Of a DNA stretch of 64,000 nucleotides, positions 57,421 to 64,000 are shown one piece after another. This stretch comes from Flavobacterium sp. NG2. Lineage in GTDB: Bacteria > Bacteroidota > Bacteroidia > Flavobacteriales > Flavobacteriaceae. Every line of letters starts with the position of its first letter. The first letter of the stretch is position 1. The stretch lies in assembly GCF_034119845.1 (NCBI RefSeq), contig NZ_CP139420.1, positions 3,908,001 to 3,972,000 on the forward strand, in the 5' to 3' direction. The notes below the pieces were generated by a model. It made no database searches and had not been told where the DNA came from. It saw only the letters and a list, made by a program, of their open reading frames with translations. The position numbers were made by a program, and so were the translations under genes.

Positions 57421-57440
57421 CAAGGTCAAAAAAGACCTTG
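57421..57440. other. Small perfect hairpin between GH150-like and GH82 genes
   Basis: CAAGGTC-AAAAAA-GACCTTG. No T-run follows the stem in the minus direction, so it is at best a weak terminator or an mRNA-processing/stability element separating the two cistrons. Confidence 0.4.
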
Positions 57441-57460
57441 CAGGTAATCATCTATTTAAT

Positions 57461-60280
57461 TTAAAAAGCCTTTTCTAATTCTACATCTATAAAACGGAAA
57501 GAACCTAAGGGTACAGGAATGGATGCAGTTGCATTTTTAGCCTCCCATTTTTCACCTGTCAAAATATCCGTGATTTTTACAGGTTTAATTCCGTTGAAAC
57601 TAATATTGGCCAAGCGTTCGGCTGGATTGATGTATCCACTATCAATGATAGTTAAACGCAAATGTGTTGGCGCTGTTTGAGCTACCACCCAAGCCACCTC
57701 ACCTGAAACGGTGATAGGCAACAACTTTGCACTGTCTTGAATGTCTTTTTCTACTCCTTTGTAATAGGTATTTGCAGGAAAACGTTCTTTGCCATCTGCT
57801 GATAAATAATCTTTTCCATCTGTGATGTACTCTTTGGTGATATTTTTATAGAAAGGATGCAAATGATCCGTTAGTTTTCCTCGAGGTTCATTGGTTTTAG
57901 CTAAGGCACCTTGTTGCGGAGGCACCACTAACACCATTCCATTTTTATAAGGCGCTAAAAAGTTCAATCTTCTGTCTGTAACTCCAGCTGCATATCTCGA
58001 AAAATCCCAAGGCGTAACTTGTGCCCCTGGCCAGCTTCCGTTCATTCTACTGAAAACGGCTGGATTTTCCTCTTCAAACTTTTTGTCGAAAAAAGTAGTG
58101 AATTTTACACTTCCCCCCTCTTGGATGTAATTAGCATCAGGTTCAGTCATCCCCAAATGAACTGGAGAAAAACTCAATATTTCTTCACTTTTTGGAACAT
58201 ACAAAGCTCCTTTAGCAATCAAGTCCCAAAGCACACTCATATAATCTTGATCTATTGGAAAATTGTCCAAATAAGTCGCTCCATACGAAATATGATACAC
58301 TAACATTCGCAAATAATGGTTGGGAATAGTTTGGTACGAATGCTGGCGTTGACGGTCAAAACTCGTATTGTCTCTCACTGCACGTGAACCCCAACTATTT
58401 GTAGTTCCACTAGTCCAGATTCCTAAACGACCTGACAAACTTAACTCCATGGTTTTATCAGTCGTCTCTTCCATTGAAGGAACAAAAACATCAGCATATT
58501 TACCTGACATAAAGCCACTCCATTCCGGCTGGTAAATGGCTCCTAACCAAAAAATATTTTTGGTTCTCAAAAACAAATTGGTATTCTTTCCTTGCGAATA
58601 TTTAGCCAATGGATAGATCAAATCATTCAATACAAATTCAAAAGCATCTGTATGATCTTGCAATTCAGGATAAATAAGCACTGTTTTTTTGCCCCCAGCG
58701 ATATCAATTAACTTTTTAGTGGTTTCGATACTATAAAAATAAGGGTCGTTCCCATGACCTCCCCAAGTGGCTAAACCTGGACTATTAATGTATTCTTTCC
58801 CTAAAATATCCAGTACTTGTTGCTGCGTTAAATCGTATTTTTTTCGTTTATCACGTTTATTGCGGTACTTTTCATTTGGCATTGCTGCTCTATTCCAACT
58901 CTCTGGTGATTGCACTTGCGTCATGTGCTTACTATTCAAAAAAATCGGACTGTTGTAATACTTTTTAATATTATCAGAAACCGAGATTGCCAAAGGCGTT
59001 TTGAAACTTTCGGACATGAAATACACTGGCAATGGCTTACGTTCCCATGCCAATGGTTTAAACTTTTTGATGCTTTCTCTAACAGCATCGGTATTTTTTA
59101 GAATGGTTTGGATTTTCCCTGGAGGGTTCAGATTAATATATTCCTTTTTCCAATTAGAATCTTCAGTATTGATAATATGAATACAACTTCCGCCACTCTG
59201 GTCACTTGCCAAAATGATTTTGCCTGTCGTAGCGTCTTTCCAAATATCATTAAAAGAATGCTTAGACACTAAACTCTCCGACTTCTTCAAATCCATATTT
59301 TGATCAAAAAGCAAGATGCGGTCTCCAACTAGAGATAACAATTGGCTACTTTTACCCATTCCAATTTTTTCTCCTTGTACAACCAAATACCCTGTATTTA
59401 AGTCTTTAATTTTCAGATGTACCGTTTTGGTTTTACCTGTCATTGGGTTATAAATTCCGAAACTAGAATCTTTAGTGTTGGCAGAATTTCCTAAGAATAT
59501 TTCCATCTGATTATCCTCATTAACATCCATCACTTTAAACTCTCCCATTGTTCTAGGAACAGCTACTTTATCTTTACGAAAAGGTTGGTCTTCCAGCGGT
59601 TTAAACAAGTAAATTGTCCCTGACGAACTCATATGATTATTACTTCCTAAAATAGCCAATACTTCAGTCCCATCAGCTTGCGGAATTGGACGAATAAAAT
59701 TGGGGGTATGTGTATTGTTTTCTGGAACTTTAGATTCCATTTCTCCAAAATTTTTCTCCACTGAATACGATTTGGATTTCAATTGTTTTATCTCTTTTCC
59801 TTGGGCATTGAGGTAGTAAATACTCTTATCAAATCCTCCGCAAACGACATAAGGGACTTTATCTTTTTTGACTACACAAACGGCGTACATAGGCGTATCG
59901 TCTTTTTTGAATTGCCACAACAACTTCCCATCCGAATTTAAGCAGTACAAAGTTCCATCAGCATTTGCCGCTAGAATTTCGTCTTTACCATCACCTGAAA
60001 TATCTTGACACCAAATGTCCTGATTCATAAATCCTGACAAGACATTTTTCCAAAGAATTTTACCTTCATACGAAATTCCTAAAAGCATTCCTTCGTAGCT
60101 ACTCGCCACAACGTAGGATTGCTTTTTATCCAGTGCGGTACGCACCTTGGTAATGGTATAACCCGTTTCGATACTGAAAACACCTTTGGATGGGGGATTC
60201 TCTTTTGAATTAGCTTGAACATTCGAAACAACAAAAACACTCAAAAAGAGCATTGATAAGAATAGGGTTTTAGTCTTCAT
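57461..60280 (-). CDS. GH150-like (lambda-carrageenase family) candidate, second copy
   Basis: 939 residues, very close to the 942 I recall for P. carrageenovora lambda-carrageenase. Signal peptide ends V-Q-A-N. N-terminal propeller blades (Y-E-G-K-I-L-W-K, D-I-S-G-D-G-K-D-E, S-D-G-K-L-L-W-Q-F), then a second module with A-T-W-G-G-H-G-N-D-P-Y-F, R-T-K-N-I-F-W and S-G-R-L-G-I-W-T-S-G. It aligns along its length by eye with the protein at 42511-45156 but is clearly diverged, suggesting different sulfation or chain-length preference. No sorting domain or lipobox. First cistron of the GH150/GH82/sulfatase/GH82 run. Expected endo-cleavage of beta-1,4 linkages; family call by architecture. Confidence 0.6.
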   Translation of the reverse strand: MKTKTLFLSMLFLSVFVVSNVQANSKENPPSKGVFSIETGYTITKVRTALDKKQSYVVASSYEGMLLGISYEGKILWKNVLSGFMNQDIWCQDISGDGKDEILAANADGTLYCLNSDGKLLWQFKKDDTPMYAVCVVKKDKVPYVVCGGFDKSIYYLNAQGKEIKQLKSKSYSVEKNFGEMESKVPENNTHTPNFIRPIPQADGTEVLAILGSNNHMSSSGTIYLFKPLEDQPFRKDKVAVPRTMGEFKVMDVNEDNQMEIFLGNSANTKDSSFGIYNPMTGKTKTVHLKIKDLNTGYLVVQGEKIGMGKSSQLLSLVGDRILLFDQNMDLKKSESLVSKHSFNDIWKDATTGKIILASDQSGGSCIHIINTEDSNWKKEYINLNPPGKIQTILKNTDAVRESIKKFKPLAWERKPLPVYFMSESFKTPLAISVSDNIKKYYNSPIFLNSKHMTQVQSPESWNRAAMPNEKYRNKRDKRKKYDLTQQQVLDILGKEYINSPGLATWGGHGNDPYFYSIETTKKLIDIAGGKKTVLIYPELQDHTDAFEFVLNDLIYPLAKYSQGKNTNLFLRTKNIFWLGAIYQPEWSGFMSGKYADVFVPSMEETTDKTMELSLSGRLGIWTSGTTNSWGSRAVRDNTSFDRQRQHSYQTIPNHYLRMLVYHISYGATYLDNFPIDQDYMSVLWDLIAKGALYVPKSEEILSFSPVHLGMTEPDANYIQEGGSVKFTTFFDKKFEEENPAVFSRMNGSWPGAQVTPWDFSRYAAGVTDRRLNFLAPYKNGMVLVVPPQQGALAKTNEPRGKLTDHLHPFYKNITKEYITDGKDYLSADGKERFPANTYYKGVEKDIQDSAKLLPITVSGEVAWVVAQTAPTHLRLTIIDSGYINPAERLANISFNGIKPVKITDILTGEKWEAKNATASIPVPLGSFRFIDVELEKAF

Positions 60281-60528
60281 TTATAGTTTTTTAAAAAGTC
60301 TTTTTTTCATAATTAACACTTCAAAGTTACCCAAAGGTTACAATCAAGCTGTCTTCTTGCGTTAATGTTTTGTATCTGTTGATAATTCAAACGGATTTTT
60401 AAATCTAAAAACACATTGGAACACATAATTTAGAAATTTAACGGATAGGCATCGATTCTCCAATAACTATTTAGCATTTTCCTAACTCTACATTTCAAGA
60501 ATTAGCACCAATTCTTTTACGGAAATAT

Positions 60529-60568
60529 GTGGCAAAATATTTTTAGAAGCTAAGGTGAAATGCAGTTT
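60529..60568. repeat. Dispersed repeat, copy 2 (copy 1 at 11181-11220)
   Basis: GTGGCAAAATATTTTTAGAA followed by GCTAAGGTGAAATGCAG matches 11181-11220 with one indel and a few substitutions over about 35 bp. It is in the same orientation as copy 1, 49 kb apart. Confidence 0.6.
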
Positions 60569-60580
60569 AACCCATAAAAA

Positions 60581-60631
60581 AATGCCCGAAATAGTGTCTA
60601 ACTTTTTGGGGCATGTTCATTCTCGGGCATT
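60581..60631 (-). terminator. Terminator after the GH167-like gene at 60688-62976
   Basis: AATGCCCGA (60581-60589) pairs perfectly with TCGGGCATT (60623-60631). On the minus strand a run of seven T follows. The long loop contains an insertion-sequence-end-like segment. Confidence 0.75.
60593..60619. mobile_element. Possible solo insertion-sequence end remnant
   Basis: Read on the minus strand this 27-bp segment starts TGAACATGCCCCAAAAAGTT and ends AGACACT. It resembles the terminal inverted repeats of IS3-family (IS150-like) elements of Bacteroidota, which have the form TGTACTG-CCCCCAAAAAGTT-GACA. No transposase or second end is nearby. The assignment is from memory and low in certainty. Confidence 0.3.
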
Positions 60632-60687
60632 CTTTATTAATTTAAGGATAACTTCTCTTTACAAAGTAAAAATGAATTAATATTCGA

Positions 60688-62976
60688 TTATTTTACCTCC
60701 AATAAATAAACAACATTAGGCGCCATTTTAAAATTTGACGACATTTTTTCTCCAGTTAGATAATTTGTTACCGAAGTTGGTGTTTTCCCGTTCGCCAAGG
60801 TTAAAGATAGACTTGCGGTATTTTTACCATAGTTGGCAATGTTTAAAAATTGCGCACCATTTTTACCCGCAAACACTCTCCAATCACAAGCTTTTTGATC
60901 CAAACCATTTGTTTCATCTACTTTTAGTAGCGGTAATTTATTCTTCATTTTCAAAAGATCAAATGCTTTGGTTTTCATTTCATCTAATGATTTTACCAAA
61001 ATGATTTTTCCTTTGTTAGCGACTAAGGATTTTGTCAATGGCATACCATATTCATTCGTTTTCAAACTATTCTCATCCATGATAACCACTCCCCCGTTGT
61101 TAAGGTATTTTTGCAAGGCGCTCATATCTGATTCAGTCGCAATTGGTGTATCCGAAATCAAAATGGTTTCCCATGTTTTATTGTCGTTATTTTCAATAAT
61201 ACCTTGGGTTGCAAAACCAACAGGCGTACCTTCAAAAAACATTTTTTCGTATACTTTAAAAACATCTTCCATATGATGCTCCTTGTTTATAGAAGAAGCT
61301 TTGGTATAAAAAATACGAATTGGCTTTTCCTGACGCTGTAAGCCCATAATAATATCTGAAACCGAATTCAAATCGGCTACTGTGGCATGCACTTCATTTA
61401 CTACTCTTGGCTGGTGGTTATTTGAAGCTGCATAGCCGTTTGAATCAAAATGTTCTCGACTTGAACCATCTTCTAAACGTGCCCAATACCATGTTTGGAT
61501 AGCCGTTAAACCATGAACATAGGCTTGCCAATAATTACAACGCACATAGTCTTTGGTTTGATACAAATCACGGTATTTACCTGTGGAAAGAAAATGTCCT
61601 TCGGTATTGTACATAATTTTCTCTGGACTTATTGATTTATAAAAATCATAAGACATGCACATTTCTACCCAGTCAAAGTTATAATGCTTTTCCCATTCCT
61701 TTGGTTTTCCCCACATCCAAGGTCCACATGTACTGGCATCATTCCCGATTATCTCGCTATTACGAGTCAAAGCTTCCATATCAATTCCGTGGTCACGCTT
61801 GTTATCCGTCCATAAATTAGGCATCACTTTTATGTGGGTTTTAGCCGCTGGATCGTATTTTTTGACTTCATCTCTCAGAAACAAAAACCAATCAGTAACA
61901 CGATCCATATTATAGCTGGCAAAATCAAACCATTGTGGCGTACCTTGCTGTGAAGTTTCTAACTCTCTTGGCACTACAATTGTATCAAAACTACTGAAAT
62001 TAGTTTTCCATATTTTATTCAAAACCGCAATAGTACCATGTTTTTTTTCCAACCATTTTTTAAAATCTTTGGCTGCCAAATCAGAAATCGGACTTGAAGT
62101 CCAAGTTTTTTTGATAGTGTTCCAATGGGGTTCATTACACAACATATATCCTAATTTGGTATATTGTTTACCCGCCATCAAAGGGACAGTAGCAGCAATC
62201 AAATCCGATTGTATTTTACGACTTACTGGGTGATTGATATCATAAGCGGTATATTTTAGCCCTGGTCCATCGGCTATTTCGGGATATTCATTTTTAGCCC
62301 AAGTAGGAATCGCACTATGATTAAAAAAAACAAACCCCATAGAACCCTCGGGCTTAGTAGTAAGTTCCTTTATCTTTTGAGGATTAACCTTTCCTTTATT
62401 ATCGACTACATAGGTAGGCGACAGAAAAAACCCATCTTGATTACCATGATAGTCTGTATATTTTTTACTATCAGGTTTCCAAGTCCAATCAGCAAGGAAA
62501 ACGGGATTGCCTTTGTACGAAATCTGATCTTTTTCAATTTTGGTTTGTGTCCAATCTACATTTGAAGTAGGCAAGCGTTTTATTTTTCCGTTTAGCACAT
62601 TTTCCAATTCTGTACGTGCATCATCGAGCATGATTGCCATTTCTTTTCGCTCAAATTCAGGCAACATTTTAGCATACTTCTCCGCTTCGTCTTTGTATTT
62701 CGTAACTAAACTAAAATGTTTGGTATTTTTAGCAATGTTTTGTTCATCCCAATGTGCATATTCCAAAAAGATTTCGGCTGTACGGATTGCTGTCTCTTCC
62801 TTTAGCGTGCTTATATTTTTGTTTTGTGCTTTTTTGATAGTGGTTTTCAGCTGATTTATTTTTTGCTGAACATCATTTTCTGTAGTTTGTGCTGTGGCTA
62901 CCGCAATAAATATAAGATTGCAGAACAGCACTCTTAAAAGTGTAAATGATGTATTTAATTTCTTCCTATTTCTCAT
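60688..62976 (-). CDS. Clan GH-A glycoside hydrolase resembling GH42/GH167, second copy
   Basis: 762 residues, signal peptide ending V-A-T-A-Q. Same architecture as the protein at 30214-32730: a helical N-terminus (I-R-T-A-E-I-F-L-E-Y-A-H-W-D), a TIM barrel with acid/base Glu282 in L-C-N-E-P-H-W and nucleophile candidate Glu459 in Y-N-T-E-G-H-F-L-S, and a trimerisation-like domain (R-I-F-Y-T-K-A-S-S). It ends without a T9SS sorting domain, so it is probably periplasmic while its paralogue is surface-exposed. Likely releases disaccharides (neocarrabiose type) from carrageenan oligosaccharides. A 235-bp inverted-repeat element sits directly upstream of its start. Confidence 0.7.
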   Translation of the reverse strand: MRNRKKLNTSFTLLRVLFCNLIFIAVATAQTTENDVQQKINQLKTTIKKAQNKNISTLKEETAIRTAEIFLEYAHWDEQNIAKNTKHFSLVTKYKDEAEKYAKMLPEFERKEMAIMLDDARTELENVLNGKIKRLPTSNVDWTQTKIEKDQISYKGNPVFLADWTWKPDSKKYTDYHGNQDGFFLSPTYVVDNKGKVNPQKIKELTTKPEGSMGFVFFNHSAIPTWAKNEYPEIADGPGLKYTAYDINHPVSRKIQSDLIAATVPLMAGKQYTKLGYMLCNEPHWNTIKKTWTSSPISDLAAKDFKKWLEKKHGTIAVLNKIWKTNFSSFDTIVVPRELETSQQGTPQWFDFASYNMDRVTDWFLFLRDEVKKYDPAAKTHIKVMPNLWTDNKRDHGIDMEALTRNSEIIGNDASTCGPWMWGKPKEWEKHYNFDWVEMCMSYDFYKSISPEKIMYNTEGHFLSTGKYRDLYQTKDYVRCNYWQAYVHGLTAIQTWYWARLEDGSSREHFDSNGYAASNNHQPRVVNEVHATVADLNSVSDIIMGLQRQEKPIRIFYTKASSINKEHHMEDVFKVYEKMFFEGTPVGFATQGIIENNDNKTWETILISDTPIATESDMSALQKYLNNGGVVIMDENSLKTNEYGMPLTKSLVANKGKIILVKSLDEMKTKAFDLLKMKNKLPLLKVDETNGLDQKACDWRVFAGKNGAQFLNIANYGKNTASLSLTLANGKTPTSVTNYLTGEKMSSNFKMAPNVVYLLEVK

Positions 62977-63025
62977 TTTTAAATATAAGTTTAGATAAAA
63001 TAATGTAACTGGTAAATTTCTTTAA

Positions 63026-63260
63026 TCGAACAAAAAACGATACTTATAAAATTATATGACTATCCGTTTCTAATACCAATTAAAAATTTTGTAACCTTAC
63101 AATAAAAATAAAGTTGTTTTTATTACAAACCATTAAGAAATTAAGGTTAGTTAAGCTTAAAAACTTAATTTTCTTAATTTCTTAATGGTGTAAAAAAGAT
63201 TATATTTTTTTGGTACACATAACGGATAGTCATATAAAATAAATATCGTTTTTTGTTCAA
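63026..63260. repeat. Nested inverted-repeat element, MITE-like or long hairpin
   Basis: The outer arms (63026-63069 and 63220-63260) are inverted copies over about 42 bp sharing GAACAAAAAACGATA and TATATGACTATCCGTT, with one 3-bp gap. Inside lies a perfect 17-bp inverted repeat, ACCATTAAGAAATTAAG (63129-63145) against its complement (63173-63189). No open reading frame. It sits between the stop of the carbohydrate-binding gene and the start of the GH167-like gene. Could be a non-autonomous transposable element, or a cruciform/attenuator structure. Confidence 0.65.
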
Positions 63261-63282
63261 ATAAACTATTGTTTAGTTGCGA

Positions 63283-63798
63283 TTACTTTTTAACAATTTT
63301 TATATCATCAACATAAAAAGTTCCTGTTCCACCCCATTTAGGATTTCCAGAAACAGAAAGACTCAATCGTTCACTATCTTCAGCAATTACCAATTCTTGT
63401 GAAAGGTCTATCCATTTTCCTTTTTCAACTTTATTAATTTTAAAATTAGCTGCCGCAAAAGGTTTCATAACGTTGATATTAAAACCTGTTGCTTTTAAGT
63501 TTTCATCGGCCATAAATTTCAAAGAAATAATATAGGTTCCAGAACTCCATTTTACATTTTCATTTCCACCTAGAAAAAGTTGAAAATTTTCTTTCTCATT
63601 AGCTGGCAATTCGGTGACATTATACTTTAAGCTTGATTTTCCTGAAACTGCTTTTTCATTAGTAACCATAAATACTTCTTTGGCTTTAGTCCAAATTCTT
63701 TTATTACCATCTTCAAAATCAAAGCTTATTTCTTGAGCCGACATTTTAAAAACACTAGTAGTTAATAACACAAAAGCGAATACTAATTTAATTTTCAT
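63283..63798 (-). CDS. Small secreted carbohydrate-binding-module-like protein
   Basis: 171 residues from the ATG at 63798 (M-K-I-K-L-V-F..); an upstream in-frame ATG at 63846 lies inside a terminator stem, so it is rejected. Signal peptide ends K-M-S-A-Q. The mature ~150 residues form one beta-sandwich of the CBM4/9 or CIA30-like type: E-I-S-F-D-F-E-D-G-N near the start, V-S-G-K-S-S-L-K-Y, and a closing T-F-Y-V-D-D-I-K-I-V. Such modules bind glycans. Standing alone it may act as a soluble glycan-binding protein, or be a cut-down enzyme accessory domain. First gene after the terminator at 63836-63863. Confidence 0.65.
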   Translation of the reverse strand: MKIKLVFAFVLLTTSVFKMSAQEISFDFEDGNKRIWTKAKEVFMVTNEKAVSGKSSLKYNVTELPANEKENFQLFLGGNENVKWSSGTYIISLKFMADENLKATGFNINVMKPFAAANFKINKVEKGKWIDLSQELVIAEDSERLSLSVSGNPKWGGTGTFYVDDIKIVKK

Positions 63799-63835
63799 TT
63801 TTTTTATGGTTTTATTGGTTAAATTATTAATTAAA

Positions 63836-63863
63836 AAACCGCCCACAAATTTGTGGGCGGTTT
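63836..63863 (-). terminator. Terminator of the T9SS cargo gene at the right edge
   Basis: A perfect 28-bp palindrome, AAACCGCCCACAAA joined to its own complement. On the minus strand TTTTTAATTAA follows. It is the most GC-rich hairpin in the window. Confidence 0.92.
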
Positions 63864-63881
63864 AGAAAAAATGTTTTATAG

Positions 63882-64000
63882 TTATTTTTTAACTATCTTA
63901 TCTTGGTAGGTTTTACCGTCTTTAGATACTTTTACTAAGTATAAACCTGATGCTAAATCTGAAACTGAAACTGAAGTTGTTCCTTTAGCTGTTTTTACAA
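63882..64000 (-). CDS. C-terminal end of a T9SS (Por secretion system) cargo protein, cut by the right edge
   Basis: The last 39 codons of a gene entering from the right, ending at TAA (63882-63884). The translation has S-V-S-V-S-D-L-A-S-G-L-Y-L-V-K-V and ends D-K-I-V-K-K, the standard final strands of a type A Por sorting domain. The cargo's identity lies outside the window; another secreted carrageenan-acting or binding protein is likely. Confidence 0.8.
   Translation of the reverse strand, partial: VKTAKGTTSVSVSDLASGLYLVKVSKDGKTYQDKIVKK

Larger units (their letters stand above)
60281..60687. other. Intergenic region with a dispersed repeat, IS-end-like segment and terminator
   Basis: About 400 bases between the GH167-like stop and the GH150-like start. 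It holds the second copy of the dispersed repeat (60529-60568), the hairpin at 60581-60631 with an insertion-sequence-end-like loop, and presumably the promoter of the GH150-like gene near 60300-60360. No gene seen. Confidence 0.5.

Noticed and set aside
60329..60345. TTACCC upstream of the second GH150-like gene
   Set aside because: No second core at the 21-bp spacing; treated as chance in AT-rich sequence.
1..64000. CRISPR arrays, tRNA/rRNA genes, riboswitches, complete insertion sequences
   Set aside because: No regular spacer/repeat series, cloverleaf-like or rRNA-like sequence, or transposase frame is visible. All long plus-strand frames are shadows of minus-strand genes.

Overview
The window is low-GC DNA with AT-rich intergenic stretches. 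Every gene I can support is on the minus strand. Paired SusC/SusD outer-membrane systems, a hybrid two-component system, FecR/ECF sigma regulation and Por-type (T9SS) C-terminal sorting domains point to a Bacteroidota member, most likely a marine Flavobacteriaceae close to Flavobacterium or Zobellia. I ran no searches; all assignments rest on reading the sequence.

The whole window reads as one large polysaccharide utilisation locus for sulfated red-algal galactans, best explained as carrageenan. The enzyme set is: a GH16 cut by the left edge; four GH82 (iota-carrageenase family) homologues; two large beta-propeller proteins with the layout described for GH150 lambda-carrageenase; a GH110 alpha-1,3-galactosidase homologue; two clan GH-A enzymes resembling GH42/GH167; a GH129-like protein; a GH2 beta-galactosidase; seven intact S1 sulfatases and one internally deleted one; three esterases; and a Tat-exported FAD oxidoreductase. 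GH150 plus GH110 suits lambda-carrageenan. GH82, GH129 and GH167 suit iota/kappa-type, anhydrogalactose-containing chains.

Layout in window order, with transcription running right to left. 1-3.5 kb: GH16, GH82 and a small secreted protein. 3.8-10.4 kb: an AraC regulator and the first SusC/SusD/lipoprotein system. 11.3-13.4 kb: GH129. 13.7-24 kb: GH2, three sulfatases and three esterases. 24-28 kb: hybrid two-component sensor/regulator. 28.5-34.3 kb: sulfatase, GH167-like, sulfatase. 34.5-41.7 kb: second SusD/SusC pair with anti-sigma and ECF sigma. 42-45 kb: sulfatase pseudogene and GH150-like. 45.5-50.8 kb: FAD oxidoreductase, GH110, sulfatase. 50.9-60.3 kb: three GH82 homologues, sulfatase, second GH150-like. 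60.7-63.8 kb: second GH167-like and a small carbohydrate-binding-type protein. The tail of another T9SS cargo gene enters at the right edge.

Strong hairpin/T-run terminators divide the locus into about ten transcription units. A direct repeat with a fixed 21-bp period (core TTACCC on the plus strand, GGGTAA on the coding strand) lies upstream of five unit-leading genes: GH16, the small secreted protein, susC-1, GH129 and the ECF sigma gene. It is a good candidate for the operator of the AraC-type regulator encoded here. Likely workflow: surface GH16/GH82/GH150 enzymes cut the polymer, the SusCD systems import oligosaccharides, and periplasmic sulfatases, esterases, GH110, GH2, GH129 and GH167-like enzymes finish them to monosaccharides. 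No genes for 3,6-anhydrogalactose catabolism are visible here.
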